The translations under genes were made by a program, and so were the position numbers. Below are positions 15,377-25,309 of a stretch of DNA of 64,000 bases, one piece after another; the stretch's first letter is position 1; each line of letters starts with the position of its first letter. This DNA is from an uncultured Ulvibacter sp. GTDB lineage: Bacteria > Bacteroidota > Bacteroidia > Flavobacteriales > Flavobacteriaceae. Under the pieces are notes generated by a model, which was given only the letters and a program-made list of their open reading frames with translations, ran no database searches and was not told where the DNA came from. Location of the stretch: the NCBI GenBank assembly GCA_943789105.1, contig CALSSW010000002.1, positions 124,001 to 188,000 of the forward strand, given 5' to 3'.

Positions 15377-17173
15377 ATGAAAAACATTCGCAATTTTTGC
15401 ATTATTGCCCATATTGATCACGGCAAAAGCACCCTGGCAGATAGATTACTAGCAGCCACTGGGGCTGTTACCGAGCGTGAATCTCAAGCGCAGTTGCTTG
15501 ATAATATGGATATAGAGCGTGAGCGTGGTATTACCATAAAGAGTCACGCCATACAGATGAACTACACCCAAGGCGGCCAGGAGTATGTCTTAAACTTAAT
15601 TGACACCCCTGGCCATGTAGATTTCTCTTATGAAGTTTCTCGCTCTATTGCTGCCTGCGAAGGTGCTCTGCTGGTGGTTGATGCTGCACAAAGTATACAG
15701 GCTCAAACTATTTCTAATCTATACCTAGCCCTAGAAAATGATTTAGAGATTATTCCTGTGCTCAATAAAATAGACCTTCCGTCTGCTAACCCAGAAGAAG
15801 TAACAGATGATATTGTTGATCTCCTGGGTTGCGATCCAGAAGAAATCATTCCCGCTAGTGCAAAAACTGGAATTGGAATTACAGAAATATTAGCCGCTAT
15901 TATAGAGCGGGTTCCTGCCCCAAAAGGAGTTAAGGAAGAATCGTTGCAGGCTTTAATTTTTGACTCTGTATACAATCCTTTTAGAGGTGTTGAAACGTAT
16001 TTTAGAATTTTAAATGGAGAGATTAAAAAAGGCCAACACGTAAAGTTTATGGCCACAGGGAAAAACTATTATGCAGATGAAGTTGGCACCCTAAATTTAA
16101 CACAAACACCAAAAAAAGTAATCTCTACGGGAGATGTTGGGTACCTCATCACGGGCATTAAAGAAGCCAAAGAGGTAAAGGTTGGCGACACTATTACAGA
16201 TGCAAAAAGCCCAACAACAAACATGATTGAAGGCTTTGAAGATGTTAAGCCTATGGTTTTTGCTGGTATTTATCCTGTAGACACTGAAGACTACGAAGAG
16301 TTGCGAGCCTCCATGGAGAAACTACAGCTTAATGACGCCTCACTGGTTTTTATACCTGAGAGCTCTGCTGCTCTTGGATTTGGTTTTAGGTGTGGTTTTT
16401 TAGGAATGCTGCATCTAGAGATTATCCAAGAGCGTTTAGAGCGAGAGTTTGACATGACAGTTATTACAACGGTGCCCAACGTATCCTACAACGCATTTAC
16501 CAACAGAGAGCCAAACACAGTGCTTTTGGTAAACAACCCAAGCGATTTACCAGACCCCTCTAAGATAAACCGCATGGAAGAGCCGTATATCAAAGCAACG
16601 ATTATCACAAAGTCTGACTTTGTTGGTAATGTTATGTCTTTGTGTATAGAAAAGCGAGGGCAAATCACAAACCAAACCTATTTAACCACAGAGAGGGTAG
16701 AGCTTACCTTTGACATGCCTTTGGCAGAAATTGTGTTTGACTTTTATGATCGTTTAAAAACCGTTTCTAAGGGATATGCCTCCTTTGATTATGCCCCAAT
16801 TGGCATGCGGGAATCTAAGCTAGTAAGGCTAGACGTCTTGTTAAATGGAAATATTGTAGATGCCTTATCTTCTTTACTGCACCAAGACAATGCTCAAGAT
16901 ATTGGTAGAAAAATGTGTGAAAAACTTCGCCAGCTCATTCCAAGACAACAGTTTGACATCCCTATACAGGCTGCAATTGGTGCAAAAATTATCTCTAGAG
17001 AAACAGTAAAGGCGGTTCGTAAAGACGTTACGGCAAAGTGTTATGGAGGAGATATTTCTAGAAAGCGTAAACTTCTTGAAAAACAAAAAAAGGGAAAAAA
17101 GCGCATGCGTCAGGTAGGTAATGTTGAGATTCCACAAGCAGCTTTTATGGCAGTTTTAAAACTCAATGATTAA
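15377..17173 (+). CDS. lepA: Elongation factor 4 (LepA)
   Basis: A ribosome-associated GTPase that affects initiation and 30S assembly. The 598-residue length is typical. G motifs are visible: AHIDHGKST (residues 11-19), DTPGHVDF and NKIDLPSA. The EF-G-like domains and the LepA-specific C-terminal domain ([22 protein letters not shown]) follow. The start at 15377 ([12 protein letters not shown]) was chosen over an upstream in-frame Met that would add 29 residues. TATCTTTA at 15313-15320 is a near match to a -7 element. Confidence 0.97.
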   Translation: MKNIRNFCIIAHIDHGKSTLADRLLAATGAVTERESQAQLLDNMDIERERGITIKSHAIQMNYTQGGQEYVLNLIDTPGHVDFSYEVSRSIAACEGALLVVDAAQSIQAQTISNLYLALENDLEIIPVLNKIDLPSANPEEVTDDIVDLLGCDPEEIIPASAKTGIGITEILAAIIERVPAPKGVKEESLQALIFDSVYNPFRGVETYFRILNGEIKKGQHVKFMATGKNYYADEVGTLNLTQTPKKVISTGDVGYLITGIKEAKEVKVGDTITDAKSPTTNMIEGFEDVKPMVFAGIYPVDTEDYEELRASMEKLQLNDASLVFIPESSAALGFGFRCGFLGMLHLEIIQERLEREFDMTVITTVPNVSYNAFTNREPNTVLLVNNPSDLPDPSKINRMEEPYIKATIITKSDFVGNVMSLCIEKRGQITNQTYLTTERVELTFDMPLAEIVFDFYDRLKTVSKGYASFDYAPIGMRESKLVRLDVLLNGNIVDALSSLLHQDNAQDIGRKMCEKLRQLIPRQQFDIPIQAAIGAKIISRETVKAVRKDVTAKCYGGDISRKRKLLEKQKKGKKRMRQVGNVEIPQAAFMAVLKLND

Positions 17174-17181
17174 CTACAAGA

Positions 17182-17454
17182 TTAGTTACATGGCAACCCA
17201 TCTAGCTCTGCATAGGCGCTTTGGTCCATGCCTGCGCAACCATTATTTATAAACCTTTGTAGTGCTGCCCTATATTCATTACAGTTTTCTGTAGAAGGAT
17301 CTTGGTTATAAGCCTCTGCGGCATCATTTAGTTCTGGGACCGCTGTTATACACTCAAAATTTCCTGATTCAGTGCCGTCACAACAAAAAAGTAAAAAGGC
17401 AATAGCGCCTGCTATAAAGGTTGTTTTTATTGTTTTATTGAGTCGTATATACAT
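17182..17454 (-). CDS. Small cysteine-containing lipoprotein
   Basis: A 90-residue exported protein. A hydrophobic stretch (about 11-23) ends in LLFCC, a plausible lipobox, and four further Cys in the mature part (ECI, ENC, NGC, LPC) suggest two disulfides. The composition, with EAYNQDPSTENCNEYRAALQ, looks like a compact helical domain. It is convergent with lepA and lies 31 bp after the antiporter gene's start direction. No family is recognised. Confidence 0.6.
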   Translation of the reverse strand: MYIRLNKTIKTTFIAGAIAFLLFCCDGTESGNFECITAVPELNDAAEAYNQDPSTENCNEYRAALQRFINNGCAGMDQSAYAELDGLPCN

Positions 17455-17481
17455 CGTGATAAGCCTATCTATGTGTTGCTT

Positions 17482-19386
17482 TTAGTGTTGAGGGGAGGGT
17501 TCTGGTGTTTGAGTAGTCATTACGTCTTCAAAATCCATAGGTCTTCCTATATAAGCGATAGTCGTGTTTTCTTCTATTGCTGTATCTTTTACACCGTCTA
17601 CAAGGCTAATGACACCCTCTGGGGATTTTACAAATAACGCAATGGCGTCTTGGTTGTCATTGATTAAATCTAGAATGCCGGTATACATCTGCCGGGTAGA
17701 GGCTTGTATCTCTTGTATGGACGGAAATGCCTCTGCAACACGCATCAAATCTAGGTAGTCATGTGTGGCGCAAAACAAGTCCTTACTCTTGGTTTTTTTG
17801 CTTCTCAACTCTTCAGAGCTAATTAGCCTATAGGTGCCATTTTCACCAAAATCTTTTCCTAGCTTATCCATAGCGTATCTATTAATAACGTCATTTCCCG
17901 TCATTGACAGCAAATAACCCATGTCGCTCAACTCTATATTGTCACTCAAATCATCGTTATAAATGTTTGCGGACAAAGCGTCAATGCCCAGCTCTTTTGC
18001 TTTCTCAACATTTGCTTTATTGCTGTCAATAAGCACTACGCGCCTGTTGTTTTTTTGAAGATATGCCGCTATTAATCTTGATATGCGAGAGCCTCCAATG
18101 ATCATGATTCCTTCACTCTTTTTTAGAAATACGCCCAGGAGTGAGGCTACCATCCTTGCTGTTGTTGCGTTTAACAGCACTGTCACAAGTACTAGTCCAA
18201 AAACAAGAGGGGTAATGTATTGTGCTCCAGGGACACCCAGCTCTACTAGCTTAGTTCCAAATAGAGAAGCAATACCCGCCGCAACAATACCACGGGGGCC
18301 TACCCAAGAAATAAATAATTTTTCGTTAGTATTAAGGTCTGAATTTGTTGTGCTTAAAAAGACGCCCAGGGGCCTCACCACAAAAATAACCACCGCAAAA
18401 AGAATGGCTGTTTCCCAGTTGTATATAAGTAGTAAATCATCAATACTAATGTTTGCGGAAAGCAAAATAAATAAGATGGATATAAGTAGTACGCTTAAAG
18501 ATTCTTTAAAGTATAATAATTCTTTTAAATTAGGTAAATCGCTGTTTCCTAAATACATTCCCATCACAACTACGGCCAAAAGGCCAGACTCGTGAGCAAA
18601 CAAATCGCTTAACACAAAAATGAGTAGCACCATAGACAATGACGCTACATTTAAAAGATAGTGAGGAATCACTTTTCTTTTTACAGCATGATACATTGCA
18701 AAACCTCCCGCTAGACCAAAAGCAAAACCGATAACAATGATCTTTCCAAACTCCAAAAGAGCGTGTTTGGTGTAGCTGCCTCCATATCCGTGGGCTTGTG
18801 AGGCGGCCTCTTCTAGTCCTTGAACAGGAACATTTACGCTAATAAAACCAAAAACTAAAACCGCTACAAGAGCTCCAATAGGGTCTATTAAAATACCCTC
18901 CCATTTTAAAACTGCCGAAACGTCTTTGCGCAGTGGAATGTTTCTTAAAATAGGTGTTATTACCGTTGGTCCTGTAACAATAATAAGCCCAGAGAACAAA
19001 AAAGAAACTTGCCAATCAAGACCAAGCACATAATGAGCTGCTAGCCCAGCTCCAAAAAAAGTAACAATAGAGCCAAGACTTATAAGTTTTCCTATAACCC
19101 CTCCCACTTTTTTTATTTCAGTCATTTTAAGGGTTAGGCCTCCTTCAAACAGAATAATACCAATAGCTAAGGAAACAAAGTAAAACAAACTCTCTCCAGG
19201 GAAGAAGCCTTTTTGTGTGTTCCATATAGGTTGTATCCATTGTGTCCCGTCTTCAGAATAAAATGTAGACAAGGGGCCAACGGCAAGACCAATTAAAATA
19301 AGGGGTAAAATAGCAGGGATTTTTACTTTCCAAGCAATCCACTGGGCAAAAATTCCTAAGATGATAATTCCAGCAAGCTCTAACAT
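17482..19386 (-). CDS. CPA1-type cation:proton antiporter with RCK domain
   Basis: A 634-residue inner-membrane protein. Residues 1-400 form about 12 membrane segments with Na+/H+ exchanger motifs (ILFEGGLTLKMTEIK, FSGLIIVTGPTVITPIL, WEGILIDPIGALVAVLVF, SWVGPRGIVAAGIA). From about 410 a Rossmann-type regulatory domain begins (IMIIGGSRISRLIAAYL, VVLIDSNKANVEKAKELGI), as in TrkA-N/RCK-controlled exchangers. The start is the ATG at 19384-19386; a TTG 21 bp upstream is possible. It is divergent from the Usp-SulP pair. Exchange of Na+ or K+ for protons is inferred. Confidence 0.88.
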   Translation of the reverse strand: MLELAGIIILGIFAQWIAWKVKIPAILPLILIGLAVGPLSTFYSEDGTQWIQPIWNTQKGFFPGESLFYFVSLAIGIILFEGGLTLKMTEIKKVGGVIGKLISLGSIVTFFGAGLAAHYVLGLDWQVSFLFSGLIIVTGPTVITPILRNIPLRKDVSAVLKWEGILIDPIGALVAVLVFGFISVNVPVQGLEEAASQAHGYGGSYTKHALLEFGKIIVIGFAFGLAGGFAMYHAVKRKVIPHYLLNVASLSMVLLIFVLSDLFAHESGLLAVVVMGMYLGNSDLPNLKELLYFKESLSVLLISILFILLSANISIDDLLLIYNWETAILFAVVIFVVRPLGVFLSTTNSDLNTNEKLFISWVGPRGIVAAGIASLFGTKLVELGVPGAQYITPLVFGLVLVTVLLNATTARMVASLLGVFLKKSEGIMIIGGSRISRLIAAYLQKNNRRVVLIDSNKANVEKAKELGIDALSANIYNDDLSDNIELSDMGYLLSMTGNDVINRYAMDKLGKDFGENGTYRLISSEELRSKKTKSKDLFCATHDYLDLMRVAEAFPSIQEIQASTRQMYTGILDLINDNQDAIALFVKSPEGVISLVDGVKDTAIEENTTIAYIGRPMDFEDVMTTQTPEPSPQH

Positions 19387-19549
19387 AGGTGTATTATTTA
19401 TATGCAAAGTAGAAAGAACCCTTGAATTGTTAAAATTATTTAAGAATAATTTAAATCTTTAAGGCCATGTTGTTTAAAAAATTTTTCCAAGATTTTAAAA
19501 AAGATGTATCTTCCCACTTCAAGAAAAAAACACATAAGAAATCATCGCT

Positions 19550-20395
19550 TTGAACCAAAAAAAATTCAGCACTATCGGTATTGGGGTCACCTTCTCTCCA
19601 AACTTAAAGGCAAATATTTGCCAGAGTGCTCGTCTTGCCTTGTTGTTTAAAGCCTCGCTAGTGCTTATTCATATTGGCGAAGCCTCTAAGGAGAAAAGCG
19701 CAACCTTTGCTTCTTATTTGGCCCCTTTTTCAAAAGATGGCCTTGTGGCAAAAGTGGTGTTTAGCCCGGGAGAACCCGTTGGGGCAATTTTGGAAAGTGT
19801 AAAGCAAAAAGGAATAGACCTTTTAATTCTAGGTGCGCTACAGAGAGAAAATTTTCTAAAGTATTACATAGGATCTATTGCGAGAAAAATTACAAGAAAA
19901 GCAAGCTGCTCTGTAATGCTTTTAATTAATCCCTCCATAGAGCCGTTGCCTTGCAAACACATTGTTGTAAATGGCTTGGAGGATGAAAAAACACCCGCAA
20001 CAATAAGCGCTGCTTTTTTTGTGGCAGAGGCACTATCTAGTGAAAAGATAACCATTGTAGAGGAGGTGTATAATACAGATATTGGAAATGTTCAGGATGA
20101 TAAATCTTTACGAAAATCAACTCTTTTAAAAGAAAAAATAAGCCGTCGTGAAGATTCTAGGATACAGAAAATACTAGAGGATATTCCGCAAAAACACAAG
20201 GAAAACAAACAGGTTGGCACCCAACCCATTTTTGGAAAAAGAGGATACTCTATAGGGCATTATGCCCAGGTTGTTAGAGCAGATTTATTGGTGATGAACG
20301 CTCCTAAAGCCTCTGTTTTTTGGGACCGGTTGTTTCCTCACGACCTAGAACACATTTTAACAGAGTTGCCCACAGACATATTAATTGTACAATGA
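19550..20395 (+). CDS. Universal stress protein (tandem UspA-like)
   Basis: A 281-residue cytoplasmic protein. The first half is a clear UspA fold: strand TIGIGVTFSP, DLLILGALQRENFLKYYIGSIARKITRKASCSVMLL. The second half repeats the theme in degenerate form, with GHYAQVVRADLLVMNAPK and a C-terminal TDILIVQ. The nucleotide-binding glycines (G-x2-G-x9-G) are not clearly kept. The start is TTG at 19550. The stop overlaps the SulP start by 4 bp, so the two are translationally coupled, which suggests it modulates the transporter. Confidence 0.8.
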   Translation: MNQKKFSTIGIGVTFSPNLKANICQSARLALLFKASLVLIHIGEASKEKSATFASYLAPFSKDGLVAKVVFSPGEPVGAILESVKQKGIDLLILGALQRENFLKYYIGSIARKITRKASCSVMLLINPSIEPLPCKHIVVNGLEDEKTPATISAAFFVAEALSSEKITIVEEVYNTDIGNVQDDKSLRKSTLLKEKISRREDSRIQKILEDIPQKHKENKQVGTQPIFGKRGYSIGHYAQVVRADLLVMNAPKASVFWDRLFPHDLEHILTELPTDILIVQ

Positions 20396-22605
20396 GCACT
20401 AAAAAAAATAGCATACAATCCTTTTTTAGCGCACTTCCTAAAAATATTTTTTCTGGGTTTGTGGTAAGCTTAATTGCGCTCCCATTAGGGTTAGGGCTTG
20501 CTATGGCAAGTGAGGCTCCGCCAATCTCTGGAATTATAGCCGCTGTTGTTGGCGGCTTACTGGTTTCTATTTTTGGGGGCAGCCATGTTACGATCTCTGG
20601 GCCCGGAAATGGTTTGGTGGGTGTCCTGCTGGTGGCAATAACCACCCTAGGAATTCAAGGCGCTTATGCGGCTATTATTTGCTCTGGTGTGCTTTTAGTC
20701 TTGCTTGGTTTTCTGCGCATGGGGAAGCTTGCAGACTTCTTTCCTTCGTCTGCAATACAAGGCATGTTGGCTGCTATTGGGCTTATTATTCTTGGAAAAC
20801 AGTTTCATATCATGCTTGGAAACAAGCTCTCTTTAGATGGTAGCGTGGCTTATTTGCTGGCAATTCCCGAAACAATTCAAGGGGTGTTTACCTATGCAGA
20901 TCCGGGGCTTACCTTTGCTGCCGTCTCTGGCGTTTTGTCTTTGGCTATTATGGTTTTTTATTCTAAAATAAGAAATCAATATCTGCAGCTCATACCCGCC
21001 CCGATGTGGATTGTGCTGCTCTCTATTGGATTTAGTTATTACTGTGAAGTGGTTTTGCAGCAGCCAAATCCTATTAGTGCAATGTACATGATCTCTGGAA
21101 TTCCTTCTGCAAATCAAATTGTTGCAGAGATACCCGTCCCGAGCTTTAGTGGCATTGGGAGTTTATCTTTTTGGACCAGTGTGCTTGCTCTCACCCTTAT
21201 TGCAAGCATAGAGTCTTTATTAAGTATTAAAGCTGTTGACAAGCTAGACCCTCAAAAAAGAAGAAGTAATGTTAACAGAGACCTAAAAGCCCTAGGCTTG
21301 GCAACTGTTGGAAGCGGCTTTTTAGGAGGTCTTAATGTAGTTACGGTGATCGCTAGAAGCTCCGTAAATGTTAATAATGGGGGGAGCAACAGAAGCGCCA
21401 ACTTTATGCACGCTTTGTTTTTGGTTATTTTTATTGTGCTGTTTAGTGCTCAATTAACGCGCATACCCTTGCCAGCGCTTATGGCTATATTGGTATATAC
21501 AGGATACAAGCTAGCGTCTCCTGCGCTTGTTCGAAAAATATTTTCTGTAGGAAAAGAACAGTTGCTTATCTTTTTTACAACACTACTGGCAACCTTATTT
21601 ATTGACCTTATCACTGGTATTATCGCAGGACTTATCATAACTTTTATGATACACGTTCTTGTAAACAAAGGAGCGTCTGTTTTTATTAGAAACTTTCTGA
21701 AACCTAATGTGCTTATGTTTCAAGAGAAAGAGAGCGGCAATTATTATGTAAGCGTAAAACACTTTTGTAGTTTTTTAAACTTTTATAAACTCAAACAAAA
21801 GCTAGAAGATGTTCCAGAAGACAAAGATGTTGTGATAGATTTTTCTATGTGTCAATTTGTAGACCATACCGTGATGGAAAACATTAGCGGATACCAAGAT
21901 GTTTTTGCTAGGCGTGGAGGTAATTTTGAGGTTATTGGCCTTGATTTGCACGGCACAGACAGTAAACATCCTTTTGCCTTGAGAAAATTAATTCCTGGAC
22001 TCACAAAAAGAAGCGGCGCCCTAACAAAAAGACAGCTCACCCTCCAGGAAATTTCAAAAGATTTTAACCTGCAATATCAGGCCGAAAAGTCTGAGGATGT
22101 CCGTTTTTTAGATGGTTTTAAGTATTTCAGCACCAAAAAAATTGAGCGTATTTACAACCGTCTTTTTAACACAGAAAACACCTTTAAGTTATTTGACATC
22201 AATTATTCTGAAGGAGAGTTTATTGCAAAAGAAGATGTGCGAACCACTATGTTACACATCAAATTAAATGGTGTTGTTCCTGGATTTACGCTAGACCAAG
22301 AAGGGTTTTTAGAAAAAGTGTCTGCCTTTGCTGGCTTTAAGGATATTGCCATAGAAAACCACAGCGACTTTAGCAAACGATTTTATCTTCGTGGTGAAGA
22401 CCCTGTGGCTATACAAGCGTTTTTTACAGACAACCTTGTACTTTTTTTCGAGAGCAATCCTTATTACCACATAGAGTCTAACGGTACTTCTGTGCTAGTA
22501 TACTCAAAAGAGAGGGTTGCAGGAGTTAAAGAAATAAAAAACCTTCATGATTTTGGAAAACGCTTACAAACCGAATTGCTTGTTTGCGCCCAAAACCCAG
22601 GGTAG
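20392..22605 (+). CDS. SulP-family anion transporter with STAS and extra C-terminal domain
   Basis: A 737-residue inner-membrane transporter. The N-terminal SulP core (about 15-440) has GFVVSLIALPLGLGLAMASEAPP and the GGLNVVTVIARSSVNVNNGG region of the substrate site. A STAS-like domain follows (about 470-540, DVVIDFSMCQFVDHTVMENI). About 190 further residues, not typical of sulfate permeases, form a mixed alpha/beta region (IKLNGVVPGFTL, FFESNPYYHIES). Bacterial SulP proteins move sulfate, bicarbonate or dicarboxylates; the substrate is not shown. It overlaps the Usp gene by 4 bp. Confidence 0.85.
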   Translation: MSTKKNSIQSFFSALPKNIFSGFVVSLIALPLGLGLAMASEAPPISGIIAAVVGGLLVSIFGGSHVTISGPGNGLVGVLLVAITTLGIQGAYAAIICSGVLLVLLGFLRMGKLADFFPSSAIQGMLAAIGLIILGKQFHIMLGNKLSLDGSVAYLLAIPETIQGVFTYADPGLTFAAVSGVLSLAIMVFYSKIRNQYLQLIPAPMWIVLLSIGFSYYCEVVLQQPNPISAMYMISGIPSANQIVAEIPVPSFSGIGSLSFWTSVLALTLIASIESLLSIKAVDKLDPQKRRSNVNRDLKALGLATVGSGFLGGLNVVTVIARSSVNVNNGGSNRSANFMHALFLVIFIVLFSAQLTRIPLPALMAILVYTGYKLASPALVRKIFSVGKEQLLIFFTTLLATLFIDLITGIIAGLIITFMIHVLVNKGASVFIRNFLKPNVLMFQEKESGNYYVSVKHFCSFLNFYKLKQKLEDVPEDKDVVIDFSMCQFVDHTVMENISGYQDVFARRGGNFEVIGLDLHGTDSKHPFALRKLIPGLTKRSGALTKRQLTLQEISKDFNLQYQAEKSEDVRFLDGFKYFSTKKIERIYNRLFNTENTFKLFDINYSEGEFIAKEDVRTTMLHIKLNGVVPGFTLDQEGFLEKVSAFAGFKDIAIENHSDFSKRFYLRGEDPVAIQAFFTDNLVLFFESNPYYHIESNGTSVLVYSKERVAGVKEIKNLHDFGKRLQTELLVCAQNPG

Positions 22606-22666
22606 GTAATTAATAAAAACCGCTGACGCTTGAGCAAACCCCTGTGTTTTTGTATTTTGCATAGCG

Positions 22667-23554
22667 ATGACACTTTACCCAATAGAGGCTGGAAATTTTA
22701 AACTCGATGGCGGCGCTATGTTTGGTGTTGTTCCTAGAACCTTGTGGAACAAAACAAACCCCGCAGACAGCAACAACATGATAGATATTGCAGCGCGCTG
22801 CCTGCTAATTGAAGACGGAAACAAACTCACCTTGATTGACACCGGGATGGGAAATAAACAATCAGAAAAGTTTTTTGGGTACTACCACAAGTGGGGCGAT
22901 TACTCCCTAGAGGCTTCACTAAAAAAGGCTGGATTTCATAGAGATGACATTACAGATGTATTTATGACACACCTTCATTTCGATCACTGTGGTGGTAGTG
23001 TTCAATGGAATAAAAACAGAACAGGGTACGAGCCTGCATTTAAAAACGCACATTATTGGAGCAACGAAAACCACTGGAGGTGGGCTATAAAACCAAACAG
23101 AAGAGAGAAAGCGTCTTTTTTAAAAGAAAACATTTTACCCATACAGCAAAGCGAGCAATTAAAGTTTATTGACGGCCCAAAAAGCAGCTTTTCCAAAGAA
23201 AATAATAACATCGATTTCTTAAATACCTCAGCGCTAGGTTTTGGTGTTTTTTTTGCGGATGGTCACACAGAAAAACAAATGTTACCCACCATTGTGCACC
23301 AAGGAAAAACAATTGTTTTTATGGGGGATCTACTCCCAACAGCAGGACATCTTCCGTTGCCCTTTGTTATGGGTTATGACACAAGGCCCCTGCTTACTTT
23401 ATCAGAAAAAGAAAAGTTTTTAAATGCTGCTGCAGACCATAATTATTATTTATTTTTGGAACACGACGCTCACAACCAAATTATAACTGTAAAACACACC
23501 GAAAAAGGAGTGCGCCTTAACCAGGTATTCACCCTTGACCAACTATTTAACTAA
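22667..23554 (+). CDS. Metallo-beta-lactamase-fold hydrolase
   Basis: A 295-residue cytoplasmic protein of the glyoxalase-II/lactonase-like branch. The metal-binding signature THLHFDHCGG, the later His in HTEKQMLPTIVHQG, the bridging Asp in VFMGDLLPTAGH and a C-terminal FLEHDAHNQI are all present. The closest known branch appears to be quorum-quenching-type lactonases and related hydrolases, but the substrate is not shown. It is followed after 6 bp by the S8 peptidase gene. Confidence 0.85.
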   Translation: MTLYPIEAGNFKLDGGAMFGVVPRTLWNKTNPADSNNMIDIAARCLLIEDGNKLTLIDTGMGNKQSEKFFGYYHKWGDYSLEASLKKAGFHRDDITDVFMTHLHFDHCGGSVQWNKNRTGYEPAFKNAHYWSNENHWRWAIKPNRREKASFLKENILPIQQSEQLKFIDGPKSSFSKENNNIDFLNTSALGFGVFFADGHTEKQMLPTIVHQGKTIVFMGDLLPTAGHLPLPFVMGYDTRPLLTLSEKEKFLNAAADHNYYLFLEHDAHNQIITVKHTEKGVRLNQVFTLDQLFN

Positions 23555-23560
23555 ACCGAC

Positions 23561-25225
23561 ATGAAAATTACAAAAAACACCTTTATTATCACAGCCACTG
23601 CAGCTTTATTAGCTGGGTGTGGATCAACTATAATTCCAAGTCTTTCAATTCCGATGGAGGGATCAGAGACGGCCAGTGCAAAAACAGCTGACCTAACAGA
23701 GGACGAATTAAAAGCTTGGAGCTCAAAAGATTTACAAAACGACTCCATACCAGGAATGGGTGTTGAGAGAACCTATCAAGAAATTATTAAAGACAAGGCA
23801 GGAACCACTGTGGTTGTCGCTGTAATTGATAGCGGAATTGATATTGAACACGAAGACCTAAAAAACGTGATGTGGGTAAACCCAAAAGAAATTGCTGGAA
23901 ACGGAATTGACGATGATAAAAACGGATATGTAGATGATATCCATGGTTGGAATTTTCTTGGAGATATCGTGAAAGAAAATATGGAGTATGTGCGTATTGT
24001 AAGAAGGCTAAAGCCAAAATATGACGGGAAGATAGAGGCTTCAGTCAGTGCTGTAGATAGTGCAGAATTTGCGTTGTATCAAAAAGCAAATCAAGAATTT
24101 ACCAAAGAAATTGCACAAACAACAGCAAACGTAGCAAGGTACAGCGGCATGCTTGAAAGTTTAAAACCAGCACACGCTGCTATTAGTGAAAAACTTGGTA
24201 AAGAGGATTACTCAAAACAAGATTTGTCTGGCATTGAAAACCCTGAGGGAGAGCAAAAAGAACAAATTGCAATGCTCACCCAAATGCTAAATTATAGTGA
24301 CGATATCCCTAGTTTTATTGAAAGAATTCAAGGCGGCGTATCCTACTTTGAAGGTAGATTAAATTCACATTTCGACACAACAACTGACTTTAGAGATGCT
24401 ATTGGTGATGATCCTTATGATAATACAGACCCATATTATGGAAACAACGATGTGGACGGTCCAGACCCTAAAAAAGCAGATGCAAAACACGGTACACATG
24501 TTGCAGGTATTATTGCGGCACAACGAAACAACAATATTGGAATGAACGGTATTGCTCAAAACGTGCAAATCATGGCGGTGCGTGCAGTACCAGATGGAGA
24601 CGAGTATGACAAGGATATCGCAAACGCAATACGCTATGCGGTTGACAACGGCGCTAAGGTGATTAATACCAGTTTTGGAAAATATTACTCTACACACCCA
24701 CAGTGGGTTTGGGATGCCCTTGCTTATGCAAGTGAGAAGGATGTGTTAATTGTAAATGCGGCGGGTAACGAAGGAACAGACCTGGACACAATACAAGTGT
24801 ATCCCAACGATCAAGTGGGTGTGGGAGCGGAAATTAGCGACACTTTTTTAACCGTGGGCGCTTTAAATTATAAATACGGAAGTGATTTGTTGGCAACCTT
24901 TTCTAACTACGGAAAGGTAAATGTAGACGTGTTTAGCCCCGGTGTAAAAATATGGGCAACAACACCCCTTGATACCTATGAGTATTTACAAGGAACCTCT
25001 ATGGCGTCTCCTAATGTTGCAGGAGTTGCAGCAATGGTCCGGTCATACTACCCAAAATTATCTGCAAAACAGGTAAAACAAATACTAATGGACAGTGGTT
25101 TGCCTGTAAAGATGGATGTTATTTTAGGGGGTGACCCAGAAAACAAAAATAGTTTTGAAAATATATCAACCTCTGGTAAAATGGTTAATATGTACAACGC
25201 TTTTATTATGGCGTCAAAAATGTAA
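23561..25225 (+). CDS. Subtilisin-family (S8) serine peptidase lipoprotein
   Basis: A 554-residue exported peptidase. The lipoprotein signal ends AALLAGC. The catalytic triad is present: Asp in AVIDSGIDIEHED (about residue 90), His in KHGTHVAGI (about 310) and Ser in GTSMASPNVAG (about 479). The roughly 220 residues between Asp and His are much longer than in classical subtilisins and contain a predicted helical insertion (about 145-280) and a DPYDNTDPYYGNND loop that could bind calcium. No T9SS tail is present, so it is a cell-anchored enzyme. It follows the hydrolase gene by 6 bp; a strong terminator follows it. Confidence 0.92.
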   Translation: MKITKNTFIITATAALLAGCGSTIIPSLSIPMEGSETASAKTADLTEDELKAWSSKDLQNDSIPGMGVERTYQEIIKDKAGTTVVVAVIDSGIDIEHEDLKNVMWVNPKEIAGNGIDDDKNGYVDDIHGWNFLGDIVKENMEYVRIVRRLKPKYDGKIEASVSAVDSAEFALYQKANQEFTKEIAQTTANVARYSGMLESLKPAHAAISEKLGKEDYSKQDLSGIENPEGEQKEQIAMLTQMLNYSDDIPSFIERIQGGVSYFEGRLNSHFDTTTDFRDAIGDDPYDNTDPYYGNNDVDGPDPKKADAKHGTHVAGIIAAQRNNNIGMNGIAQNVQIMAVRAVPDGDEYDKDIANAIRYAVDNGAKVINTSFGKYYSTHPQWVWDALAYASEKDVLIVNAAGNEGTDLDTIQVYPNDQVGVGAEISDTFLTVGALNYKYGSDLLATFSNYGKVNVDVFSPGVKIWATTPLDTYEYLQGTSMASPNVAGVAAMVRSYYPKLSAKQVKQILMDSGLPVKMDVILGGDPENKNSFENISTSGKMVNMYNAFIMASKM

Positions 25226-25244
25226 ACACAAATTTCAATCAAAG

Positions 25245-25288
25245 AAAATTCGGCTGCCTTTTCTCAGGAAATGAGTAGCCGAATTTTT
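25245..25288 (+). terminator. Terminator of the S8 peptidase gene
   Basis: An 11-bp stem (AAAATTCGGCT, 25245-25255, with AGCCGAATTTT) encloses a loop with an inner CTCA/TGAG pairing and is followed by T. It separates the peptidase from the M1 gene. Confidence 0.8.
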
Positions 25289-25309
25289 ATAATACCATAG
25301 CTATATCGT

